Below, piece by piece: positions 15,004-22,767 of a stretch of 64,000 nt of DNA; the stretch's first letter is position 1, and the number at the start of each line of letters is the position of its first letter. The notes under the pieces are model-generated. The model did no database searches and had not been told where the DNA came from. It worked only from the letters and a program-made list of their open reading frames with translations. Location of the stretch: NCBI GenBank assembly GCA_017548985.1, contig JAFYYW010000036.1, positions 62,001 through 126,000 on the forward strand, in the 5' to 3' direction. The DNA is from Bacteroidales bacterium (GTDB lineage Bacteria > Bacteroidota > Bacteroidia > Bacteroidales > UBA932). Position numbers and translations under genes: made by a program.

Positions 15004-15990
15004 CTACAGGTTGGGATTCTCCTGAGCCCAGTCGGCGATCGCGGGGACTATCCCGAGGCTGATGATCTCGTCACGCATCTTGCAGAGGTGCTCGTAGGAA
15101 GCGTCGAGAGCGGCCATCTCCTCAGCTGTGCCCTCAGGATTGGTGAAGTGGCATCCGGTGGAGTCGATGACGGTCGGCATGGCCATCATGACGTTCTGGT
15201 ACTTCTCGTTGTTCACATAGGTGCCGGCCGGCCAGGTGTAAGGCTCTCCGCCCATAGCGGCCTCGATCATCTTGACGGCGCAGTAAGCCGGGCTCTGGAA
15301 GGAGCTGCGGCCACGGAGCTTGATGATGTTGCTTCCACCCTGGATCGTATTGTGCTTGATCTCAGCGAAACGCTCCTCGGAAAGACCCATCTCCGCGAGG
15401 GGTTTGCCATCAATCTTGACCTGGGACGCGAACACTGCCATGGCCTCTCCATGACCACCATAAGTGTGGGCTCCGGTCACCTTGCACTGCTGGACACCGA
15501 ACTCCTTGGCCAGGGCCTCCTGCAGACGGGTGCTGTCGAGGGCGGCGAGGGAGGTGAGCTTCTCAGGCTTCAAACCGGAACGGATGAGAGCGGTGAGGGC
15601 GGTGACATCAGCCGGGTTGAAAATTACCACGACGAACTTCACATCCGGGCAGTACTTCTCGATGTTCTCTCCGAATTCGGCGGCAATCTGGCAGTTGCCC
15701 TTGAGGAGGTCCTCACGGGTCATGCCCTCCTTGCGGGGAGCTCCACCTGAGGAGATGATGTACTTGGCGTCCTTGAATGCGACAGCGGGATCGACTGTTG
15801 CGGTGATGTTCACACCAGGGAATGCGCAGTGATCCATCTCGGCGAGGACTCCGAGGAGGCCGGGCTCATAGATGTCGTAAAGGCAGATGTTGGGGGTAAG
15901 TTTCAACATGGCGGCGGTCTGGGCCATGTTCGATCCGATCATTCCGGCGGCGCCGACGATGACCAGTTTGTCATTTGTCAAAAAAGCCAT
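15004..15990 (-). CDS. mdh: Malate dehydrogenase (NAD-dependent)
   Basis: A 328-residue cytosolic enzyme of the lactate/malate dehydrogenase family, interconverting malate and oxaloacetate. Visible are the dinucleotide-binding GAAGMIGS near residue 13, the mobile loop GAPRKEGMTREDLL with substrate-binding Arg near residues 85-91, the FNPADV block, LDSTRL, and the catalytic-His region GAHTYGGHGEAM. Length is normal. In an anaerobic Bacteroidales it would feed the fumarate-reducing branch to succinate, consistent with the Dcu carrier at the right edge. Single gene with its own promoter. Confidence 0.9.
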   Translation of the reverse strand: MAFLTNDKLVIVGAAGMIGSNMAQTAAMLKLTPNICLYDIYEPGLLGVLAEMDHCAFPGVNITATVDPAVAFKDAKYIISSGGAPRKEGMTREDLLKGNCQIAAEFGENIEKYCPDVKFVVVIFNPADVTALTALIRSGLKPEKLTSLAALDSTRLQEALAKEFGVQQCKVTGAHTYGGHGEAMAVFASQVKIDGKPLAEMGLSEERFAEIKHNTIQGGSNIIKLRGRSSFQSPAYCAVKMIEAAMGGEPYTWPAGTYVNNEKYQNVMMAMPTVIDSTGCHFTNPEGTAEEMAALDASYEHLCKMRDEIISLGIVPAIADWAQENPNL

Positions 15991-16030
15991 TTCTATAAAA
16001 TGTTTTATAAATTTTTCCTATATTGGCACA

Positions 16031-16038
16031 CAAAGATA
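16031..16038 (-). promoter_or_regulatory. -7 promoter box of mdh
   Basis: On the minus strand the sequence reads TATCTTTG, a perfect TAnnTTTG box, 40 bp before the mdh start codon. The -33 region is weak. Confidence 0.6.
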
Positions 16039-16151
16039 GTAATTTCCCCCGAATTAAGTGAGAATGAGTAAAAATACTCAACGGATTATTGAAAATAATG
16101 TATACTTTTACGACAGAAGAAAAAACTATAAACCCCTAAAAACTAATCGAC

Positions 16152-17900
16152 ATGAAACACGGATTCTTACTCTTGACAATGGCGGCGTTGGCCATCTCTA
16201 CTGGTTCATTCGCCCAAAGTACTACTTCTCAGACCGTCAGGAAGGCTGCTGAAACAAAGAGGATTCTTGAAACGAGAAAAGCCACTGAAGCAAAAAATCA
16301 GGTAGAGGTTCAAAAGGCAACGGAGACGCAGACGCAGAATAAAGGCTGGGGAAGCCAAGAGGCGCTCAGAAAAGCAGCAAAAGCCGTAAAAGAGAAACAG
16401 GAAGCAGAGGCCAAAGCAGCGGAAGAGCAGCAGAAGAACGCAGACAAGGCACGCAGGGACGAGATCAACAAGTATTTCAGCGACAATGTCAATAAAGACA
16501 ACGCCAAGGCTCTGACCATCAATGTCGCTGAAGAGGAGCTCCCCGCTTATATCCAGGTTGGATCAAAGGCTCTGGAATTAGTGTCGGAAGACGTGAAAGT
16601 CGATAATCAAAGCAGTCAGATATTCGCGGCTAATTACGAGAACATCTATCCCGGAGCCATCGTATTCGCCGACGGCAGGCTTGCCAACGGAGATCCCACC
16701 CTCGCGTTCGACGGTGGAACCGTTGACCTGAGAGTCAACTTCAACACAGGAAACAGGTCCCGTACAAATGTCACGAATACCGCGGCCAAAGTATATGATG
16801 AAATCGGATCGATGCTTGTCGCCGCGCAATTCAAACCGACACCAACCGCTCAATACAAGAGCTACTACTCTTCCAGCCTGAGCGAGATGGCAGTCGGAAT
16901 GAAGGCCAACGCCGATTTCCTCAAAGTCAACGCGAAGGTGGACATCAACACCTCCAAGTCCGAGACACATGTATATGAGACTCAGGACTTCACGCAGGAG
17001 TATTACACCGTGTCCATCACCCAGCATCCCAATGACCAGTCGTTGTATTTTGCCGACAATGTCACCAGGTCTCAGATAGAAAGCAAAATCCGGAACCACG
17101 GCGGCGCCCCGCTGGCAGTGATCACATCTGTCACTTATGGCCGCCGCGCGTACAAGTTCTACGACTACAGCACCAAGGACTTCAAGTTCAAGGGGTCAGA
17201 AGAAGTCACCGCATATGGACAGTCGCTTTCCTCTACCCAGGATATAGCCGAAAAGAGTGAGACAAAGAACATCTGGATCTACGTGAGTGGAGGCAATGTC
17301 GAATCTACAGGTACTATCCTTAAGGGAGACGTATCCATCAATACCGCGGTTGCGGAAAACATGAAATATGACGACAAGACTAACTGGGGCGTTCCCCTTT
17401 ATTACACCGTTCGTTTCATCGCCTCCGGAAGAACAGCCACGGTAGCGACCACCGGATCATATAAGAAAGTTTCCTATCAGGAGCTGCCGGGAAGCGTCAC
17501 CTATACCTTCCGCAACAACTGCAGCCGCGTCGCCGGAGCCGGTCTGAAGATGAGACTGGACTATAAGGTTGTCAAGTTTATCAATGGTGAGAAAGTTGAG
17601 GTGGGAAGGAACAGAGATGCGGAGTCTGGTTACACCAGGTACACTGAACACAATATCGGATTCGATGACAAGAAAACCGGATTGCTGGATCTGGGACCCG
17701 GGGAATTCATCGATGGCCCGCTGCGCTTCCAAGTCAGATGCAAGACAACATCTGAAGGCAAATGGCATAATGACGTTGTATGCAAAGTCATTCCTACGGA
17801 TGGTGAGATAGATGTCAACATCCATGGCGCTATCCGTCCTGGAGGAACAGCGGCATATATTTATAGCAGTTCCAAGACAAAAGCCCTGAAAGAAAGATAA
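16152..17900 (+). CDS. Secreted cholesterol-dependent-cytolysin family protein (CDC-like, pore-forming fold)
   Basis: A 582-residue protein with a Sec signal (cleavage near STGSFA-Q, residue 22). Residues 23-115 are a Lys/Glu/Ala-rich helical segment. From about 120 the sequence follows the thiol-activated cytolysin fold: NIYPGAIVFAD (about 162) and NGDPTLA, the helix-bundle/hairpin region SSLSEMAVGMKANADFLKVNAKV (about 240-262), EYYTVSITQHPND, PLAVITSVTYGRRAY (about 321), the paired glycines in IYVSGGN (380-381), GVPLYYTVRFIASG, and a C-terminal GEIDVNIHGAIRPGG matching the family's final Ile-Trp-Gly-Thr-Thr strand. The membrane-recognition undecapeptide and the Thr-Leu cholesterol pair are not recognisable: that stretch reads VRCKTTSEGKWHN and Ala-Ile stands where Thr-Leu is expected. 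So target and receptor may differ from mammalian cholesterol membranes. Single gene with its own terminator. Confidence 0.75.
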   Translation: MKHGFLLLTMAALAISTGSFAQSTTSQTVRKAAETKRILETRKATEAKNQVEVQKATETQTQNKGWGSQEALRKAAKAVKEKQEAEAKAAEEQQKNADKARRDEINKYFSDNVNKDNAKALTINVAEEELPAYIQVGSKALELVSEDVKVDNQSSQIFAANYENIYPGAIVFADGRLANGDPTLAFDGGTVDLRVNFNTGNRSRTNVTNTAAKVYDEIGSMLVAAQFKPTPTAQYKSYYSSSLSEMAVGMKANADFLKVNAKVDINTSKSETHVYETQDFTQEYYTVSITQHPNDQSLYFADNVTRSQIESKIRNHGGAPLAVITSVTYGRRAYKFYDYSTKDFKFKGSEEVTAYGQSLSSTQDIAEKSETKNIWIYVSGGNVESTGTILKGDVSINTAVAENMKYDDKTNWGVPLYYTVRFIASGRTATVATTGSYKKVSYQELPGSVTYTFRNNCSRVAGAGLKMRLDYKVVKFINGEKVEVGRNRDAESGYTRYTEHNIGFDDKKTGLLDLGPGEFIDGPLRFQVRCKTTSEGKWHNDVVCKVIPTDGEIDVNIHGAIRPGGTAAYIYSSSKTKALKER

Positions 17901-17925
17901 TCCCTTGAAGGATCCCACCTTTCTA

Positions 17926-17965
17926 CCCCGAAAGTTTTCACCGAACTTTCGGGGTTCTTTTTTTT
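17926..17965 (+). terminator. Rho-independent terminator of the cytolysin-like gene
   Basis: An 11-bp perfect stem (CCCCGAAAGTT / AACTTTCGGGG) with a 7-nt loop is followed by TTC and a long T-run, 25 bp after the stop codon. Confidence 0.92.
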
Positions 17966-17982
17966 GTATTTCAAAAAATCAT

Positions 17983-17990
17983 TATATTTG
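17983..17990 (+). promoter_or_regulatory. -7 promoter box upstream of the phosphopantetheinyl transferase
   Basis: A perfect TATATTTG. The expected start near 17995 gives an unusually long leader of about 150 nt to the ATG at 18145. The -33 box is poorly spaced. Confidence 0.55.
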
Positions 17991-18004
17991 TGGTGATATA
18001 TTAG

Positions 18005-18096
18005 CGACAACATTATATGGAGCCTCCCAGTTGTATTCTGACTGACACATCCAAGGCGGATCCCCGATCCGACGACCCGTTGTCGTACCCCTTTTT
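18005..18096 (+). ncRNA. Structured leader or small RNA with terminator-like hairpin
   Basis: Between the promoter and the gene lie a CGGATC/GATCCG hairpin (18057-18071), an ACGAC/GTCGT hairpin (18072-18086) followed by ACCCC and TTTTT (18092-18096), and a 7-nt CGACAAC (18005-18011) able to pair with GTTGTCG (18079-18085). The last pairing and the second hairpin are mutually exclusive, the layout of an attenuator; alternatively it closes a 90-nt independent RNA. I do not recognise a known riboswitch class. Confidence 0.4.
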
Positions 18097-18144
18097 GAAT
18101 ATTAACAAATCACTCGCCGGAATGGTCCGGGGAGCATTTTAACT

Positions 18145-18783
18145 ATGGCACTATATCTAAAGAAAGAATTGGAAGAGAGCCGTTCGCTCATAGGCGTCTG
18201 GCAGATAACCGAGACTGAAGAGGAACTTCGGGATCTCGCCTCTGTCCCCAGTGACGAGATGGAGGAGATCTCATTCATAGGCAGCGAGTCCATGCGTAAG
18301 CAGAGACTCGCGGTCAGGGCCCTCCTCTGCGAGCTTTTCGGTGAGAAGGTCTACCTCAGCCACCACGACAACGGCAAACCATACCTCGAGAACAGCGTCA
18401 CAAACATCAGCATCACCCACACGGCCAAGTATGTGGCGGTCATCCTCAACGACAACGAGGATGTCGGGATTGATATCGAGTCCCTTGCGAGGGATTTCTC
18501 CGTGGTGGAGCGCAAAGCCCTCTCTGAGGATGAGATCGATGACCTTGACGACGACAAGCGTAACGAGCAGTTGGCGATCTACTGGTGCGCCAAGGAGGCC
18601 ATCTACAAGTTGGTCTCAGCGTACCCTGTCGATTTCGCCGAGCAGATTGAGGTCGAGCGTTTCCGTCCCCGCGGCGAGGGCGAGCTGGACGCCACCTTCA
18701 TCCATAAAGACGGCTACGAGGAGGACTTCGAGCTTGAATACATCACCTTTGACAACCATGTGCTCGTCTGGGTGGTCGGATAA
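18145..18783 (+). CDS. 4'-phosphopantetheinyl transferase superfamily protein
   Basis: A 212-residue cytosolic enzyme of the Sfp/AcpT type, transferring phosphopantetheine from CoA to a carrier-protein serine. The two Mg/CoA motifs are present: VGIDIE near residue 110 and WCAKEAIYK near 150, plus the upstream NISITHT block that positions CoA. Length is typical for the Sfp-like group. No carrier protein, fatty-acid synthase or nonribosomal synthetase gene is nearby, so the target carrier is unknown. The long structured leader suggests regulation after transcription initiation. Confidence 0.88.
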   Translation: MALYLKKELEESRSLIGVWQITETEEELRDLASVPSDEMEEISFIGSESMRKQRLAVRALLCELFGEKVYLSHHDNGKPYLENSVTNISITHTAKYVAVILNDNEDVGIDIESLARDFSVVERKALSEDEIDDLDDDKRNEQLAIYWCAKEAIYKLVSAYPVDFAEQIEVERFRPRGEGELDATFIHKDGYEEDFELEYITFDNHVLVWVVG

Positions 18784-18815
18784 CGGAAATTACTAACCAA
18801 CAAACCTTTATCAAA

Positions 18816-19370
18816 ATGGTAACAATAATCATTATCGCGCTGCTGGTCATCATCGGCCTTTATATCATCAGGACCCAGAGGGTTTTCGTCGCTCTTGAGG
18901 AGAAGATGAAGAATGCCTTCGGACAGATCAACGTACAGCTCAAGTCCAGGTGGGACGCTGTCTCCAACCTAGTCGAGATGACTAAGCAATATGCCGCCCA
19001 CGAGCATGACACCCTCACCGATGTCATCGCCTCCCGCAGAGCGACCAATGTCGCTCCCGGACAGGTTGCTGAGCAGGAGAACGCCATCATGGATGTTCTG
19101 ACTCGTCTCTCCGCTGTGGCTGAGGCCTATCCTGACCTCAAGGCGAACCAGATGTTCACCGACACTATGGCAAGCATCCGCCAGTACGAGGAGAACGTCC
19201 GTCTCTCCAGGATGGTATACAACGACTCTGTCACGAAACTGAACATGATGGTCCGCCAGTTCCCTTCAAACCTGGTCGCCTCGATGTTCGGCTTCACGAC
19301 CCACGATCTTCTTCCCGAAGACGCCGCGAAGGCGGAGGCTCCTTCAGTCGCGGACATATTCAACAAGTAA
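18816..19370 (+). CDS. lemA: LemA family protein
   Basis: A 184-residue protein: one N-terminal membrane anchor (IIIIALLVIIGLYII) followed by a four-helix bundle with the family pattern NVQLKSRWDAVSNLVE and YNDSVTKLN. LemA proteins are inner-membrane anchored with a soluble coiled bundle; their function is not settled. It lies 32 bp after the transferase and 6 bp before a DUF2207 gene, the partner usually found beside LemA, so the two probably act together at the membrane. Confidence 0.9.
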   Translation: MVTIIIIALLVIIGLYIIRTQRVFVALEEKMKNAFGQINVQLKSRWDAVSNLVEMTKQYAAHEHDTLTDVIASRRATNVAPGQVAEQENAIMDVLTRLSAVAEAYPDLKANQMFTDTMASIRQYEENVRLSRMVYNDSVTKLNMMVRQFPSNLVASMFGFTTHDLLPEDAAKAEAPSVADIFNK

Positions 19371-19376
19371 ACTGCT

Positions 19377-21047
19377 ATGCGACGGCTTAGGTTCATCCTG
19401 GGCGTCGTCCTTCTCTGTCTATCCGTTCCCTCACTGGCCCAAAGCCAGATTGAGTCGGTGCGGATAGATGTTGAGTTACAGGATGACGGCTCGGCGTTCG
19501 TGAAAGAGGTCTGGGAAATCGACGTTAAGGGTAGCATCTCCGAATGGTATCTCGGCAAAGAGAACCTGGGCAAGATGGACATCCAGGACCTTGGTGTCAG
19601 GGATGAGTCCGGAACCGCTTACATCAGTGAGGGAACCAATTGGGACATAAGCCGCAGCCGTGAGCAGAAGGCTTTCCGGTGCGGCCTTGTCAAAAAGTCC
19701 GGAGGCTATGAGGTTTGCTGGGGCGTGGGGAGCAATGGTCTCCACACCTACACTGTCACATACACTCTCACAGGTCTCGTGAAGGGCTATTCCGACAAGG
19801 ACGGGTTCAACCATCAGTTCATCACCACGACCGACGACGGAATAGACGATGTCTCCCTGACGATTAGGAAAAACGACACAATACTCACTTCAGAGAACAC
19901 CTTAGTCTGGGGATTCGGATTCGATGGGGAAGCTGAGGTGATTGACGGAGCCGTGAAGTATTGGCTAGACAGGCGATTTTCAAGCAATAGCCGTCTGATC
20001 GCGCTGGTCGGCTTCGAGAAAGGGCTGTTCAATCCCGAGTTGACCGAGGACAAGACTTTTGATTCAGTCAGGAAGAAAGCTCTAAAAGGTAGCTCCTACA
20101 AAAAAGATAACGACTTCTTCGCCAAAGTCTTCGACTTCCTCCTGTACGCTTTCCTCGGACTCATCAGCCTTGGGCTGGTCGGTGGAGTAATATGGGCGGA
20201 AATCGACAACAAAAAGCGTCGTAAAGAGCTTCTTGGAGGCAAGGAAAGCGACGTGGACTGGTTCAGGGGAGTTCCCGTGGACGGAGATCTCAAGAAAGCC
20301 TCGAATATAATCAGACTCATCTCACAAAAGACATTCTCAACCACTGCCGGGCAGGAGGAGAGTGAGAGGCTTATCTCCGCTTACATGATGCGTCTTTTCT
20401 ACCGCGGCGCCTTCCAGATTGTCCCCCAGCTGAGCGGCGACCCGGCATTCAAGATCAATGAGCTGACTCTCACAGACAACGATGTCTCCGGGCCGGATCT
20501 CAACATGGAGCTGGACCTCTATAATTTCTTCAAGGAGGCTGCCGGTGAGGACTCCATACTCCAGAAAAAGGAGCTTAAGAAGTGGGCCAACAAGCACGGG
20601 GAGAAAATCTATAATTGGCAGAATAAGATCAAGGACAAAAGCACCTCGCTCAAGACCCTCAAGGCTAAGGATGTACGGGAGGTGTTCGGACTTAAGAAGT
20701 TCCTCAAGGACTTCACCCTCATACAAGACCGGGGAGCGGTTGAGGTCGGGCTCTGGAACAACTACCTGATATTCGCCTCTCTTTACGGAATCGCGGAGCA
20801 GGTCTACAAGGACTTCAAGAAAGTCTGTCCTGAGTATTTCACACTGTCAAAGACCATGGAGCAGTTCCAGAACGTGACTCCAATGGTCATGTGGAACACT
20901 TTCCACGATTCGACACGTTATTTCAACCGCGCGGCCACAAGCTATGCCTCCAGCAAGAGTGGCGGAGGCTGGAGCGGAGGAGGAGGCCATACCTCCTTTG
21001 GCGGTGGCGGCGGCTTCTCCGGCGGCGGCCACTCCGGCGGACGATAG
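19377..21047 (+). CDS. DUF2207 family membrane protein
   Basis: A 556-residue exported membrane protein: Sec signal ending SLAQS, an extracytoplasmic N-terminal domain (about 22-235) typical of DUF2207, a membrane segment near 250-272 (FLLYAFLGLISLGLVGGVIW), a long cytoplasmic region, and a Gly/Ser-rich tail ending SGGGHSGGR. That tail is the usual end of DUF2207 proteins paired with LemA. The function is unknown. The downstream TPR gene begins 52 bp later behind its own -7 box. Confidence 0.85.
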   Translation: MRRLRFILGVVLLCLSVPSLAQSQIESVRIDVELQDDGSAFVKEVWEIDVKGSISEWYLGKENLGKMDIQDLGVRDESGTAYISEGTNWDISRSREQKAFRCGLVKKSGGYEVCWGVGSNGLHTYTVTYTLTGLVKGYSDKDGFNHQFITTTDDGIDDVSLTIRKNDTILTSENTLVWGFGFDGEAEVIDGAVKYWLDRRFSSNSRLIALVGFEKGLFNPELTEDKTFDSVRKKALKGSSYKKDNDFFAKVFDFLLYAFLGLISLGLVGGVIWAEIDNKKRRKELLGGKESDVDWFRGVPVDGDLKKASNIIRLISQKTFSTTAGQEESERLISAYMMRLFYRGAFQIVPQLSGDPAFKINELTLTDNDVSGPDLNMELDLYNFFKEAAGEDSILQKKELKKWANKHGEKIYNWQNKIKDKSTSLKTLKAKDVREVFGLKKFLKDFTLIQDRGAVEVGLWNNYLIFASLYGIAEQVYKDFKKVCPEYFTLSKTMEQFQNVTPMVMWNTFHDSTRYFNRAATSYASSKSGGGWSGGGGHTSFGGGGGFSGGGHSGGR

Positions 21048-21055
21048 AAAAGCAC

Positions 21056-21063
21056 TATTTTTG
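21056..21063 (+). promoter_or_regulatory. -7 promoter box of the TPR-envC-tsaE operon
   Basis: A perfect TATTTTTG, 9 bp after the DUF2207 stop and 36 bp before the TPR protein's ATG. Its position supports starting that protein at 21100 rather than inside the DUF2207 gene. Confidence 0.55.
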
Positions 21064-21099
21064 CATAATGTCTTCCGGCCCAAAAGACATATCGTCAAA

Positions 21100-22767
21100 A
21101 TGAGATTTGTTAAAAGAATAATAGTGTCTTTGATTGTCCTGACCGCTCTTGGAACGGCTCAGGCATATTCTCAGACCAAAGATAGCCGGAGACTGGACGG
21201 AAAACTTATCGATGCGGTCGGAGCCATGAGCGACGGTCAGTTTGAGAAAGCCACCAAACTGCTGGATGAGATTGTGACTGCCGATCCGGGCAATGACGCC
21301 GCATGGTATTACCGCGGGATGTGCGCCCTTTACGCGAGGGATATCAAAAGCGCCCAGGACGCGCTCAAGAAGGCCTCTGATATCGATCCAGCCAACTATT
21401 GGTACAAGGACAGGCTCGCTCTGGCGTACTCGATGACCGGTGAGGATGACCTTACGGTGGCCACTTACGAGAATCTGCTGAAGGAGTACCCGAAGAAGAA
21501 TGATCTATATTTCAACCTGGTCAACCTGTATCTGCAGCAAAACCAGTTCGACAAAGCTCTTTCCGCATTGGACCAGATCGAGACGGTATTCGGGAAGAAT
21601 GAGAGCGTGACCGCCACGAAATACGACATCCTTCTCCGTCAGAACAAGCCCGCTGAGGCGCTGAAAGTCCTCCAGGATTATAATAAGGAATATTCATCAG
21701 CCTTTGTCCTGACCAAGCTCGGAGACCATACGCTGGCCGAATACAAGGACAGCCTGGCCTTGAACTATTATCAGGAAGCACTTGACCTTCAAGGAGATTA
21801 CGTTCCCGCCCTGCTCGGAGAAGCCGAGGTTTATCGCATCAGGAGGAACTATGGTGAATATTTCTCCATCTTGGACAGGTTTGTGGATGACGGCAATACT
21901 GAGGCCCAGACTAAGGTCCAGTATCTTGGAATGCTGCTCCAGAGGTCTGAGCCAAGATTCGTCCAGAATTTCAGGCCAAGGTTGGATTCTCTGTATGACA
22001 CGATGGTCGCGAGACATCCCTCCGACACTTCCGCCCTCAAGTCCGCCGGAATGTATTATTACGCCACGGAAAGGACCGGGAAGGCAAAGGATCTCATCCG
22101 ACTCAACATGGAGAGGAATCCCCAAAGTCTTGACGCCACCGCCACTTACGTCCAGATGCTTGGGTACCAGAGCGATTGGGACGCCTTGATCTCAGCCTCT
22201 GACAGCGCCCTCGCCAGATTCCCGAAGGAGATCTCGTTCTACGAGATGAAGAACGCGGCCCTTTACAACAAGAAGGACTGGCAAGGAATCATAGACAACA
22301 GCCTTAAGATCATAGCCACCGCTCCCGGGGACACTTCCGTCACTATCCCGGCCCTGGCGAACATCGGGGACATGTACTATGAGATGGGCAATGAGAAAGA
22401 GGCTTTCTCATATTACAAACAAGTCCTGAAAGCCAATCCGGATTACAGTCCAACTCTCAACAACTACGCCTACTACCTGGCTCTCAAAGGAAAAAGCCTG
22501 AAGAAGGCCTGCGCCATGAGCAAGAGGACGGTTGACAAGAACCCTGACAACTCCACCTACCTCGACACCTATGGATGGATCCTTCATTTGCTGGGAAAGA
22601 ACCAGGATGCCAAGGCGGTGTTCAAACGCGCGATGATTTACGGGGCGAAGGACAGCGCCACCTGTCTCGGCCATTACGCGACGGTGCTGGAGGCGCTTGG
22701 GGAATATGATCTCGCCAAGGTTTACAGGACCCAGGAGGCTAACAAGAAAGCGGAGGGCAAGGATTGA
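21100..22767 (+). CDS. Exported tetratricopeptide repeat protein
   Basis: A 555-residue protein. The start at 21100 is chosen because it gives a proper signal peptide (MRFVKRIIVSLIVLTALGTAQAYSQ) and follows the promoter; an upstream in-frame ATG at 20944 would fall inside the DUF2207 gene. At least ten TPR units span the mature part (for example NDAAWYYRGMCALYARDIKSA near 70-90 and NPDYSPTLNNYAYYLALKGKS near 450), so it is a periplasmic or outer-membrane scaffold. Its stop overlaps the next ATG (TGATG), coupling it to the EnvC-like protein; a role in cell-wall turnover or outer-membrane assembly is plausible. Confidence 0.85.
   Translation: MRFVKRIIVSLIVLTALGTAQAYSQTKDSRRLDGKLIDAVGAMSDGQFEKATKLLDEIVTADPGNDAAWYYRGMCALYARDIKSAQDALKKASDIDPANYWYKDRLALAYSMTGEDDLTVATYENLLKEYPKKNDLYFNLVNLYLQQNQFDKALSALDQIETVFGKNESVTATKYDILLRQNKPAEALKVLQDYNKEYSSAFVLTKLGDHTLAEYKDSLALNYYQEALDLQGDYVPALLGEAEVYRIRRNYGEYFSILDRFVDDGNTEAQTKVQYLGMLLQRSEPRFVQNFRPRLDSLYDTMVARHPSDTSALKSAGMYYYATERTGKAKDLIRLNMERNPQSLDATATYVQMLGYQSDWDALISASDSALARFPKEISFYEMKNAALYNKKDWQGIIDNSLKIIATAPGDTSVTIPALANIGDMYYEMGNEKEAFSYYKQVLKANPDYSPTLNNYAYYLALKGKSLKKACAMSKRTVDKNPDNSTYLDTYGWILHLLGKNQDAKAVFKRAMIYGAKDSATCLGHYATVLEALGEYDLAKVYRTQEANKKAEGKD

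Noticed and set aside
18005..18096. The structured leader as a 4.5S/SRP RNA
   Set aside because: The conserved apical loop sequence of SRP RNA is missing.
20944..21099. An upstream start of the TPR protein inside the DUF2207 gene
   Set aside because: It would hide a perfect signal peptide that begins at 21100, and it precedes the promoter box at 21056-21063.
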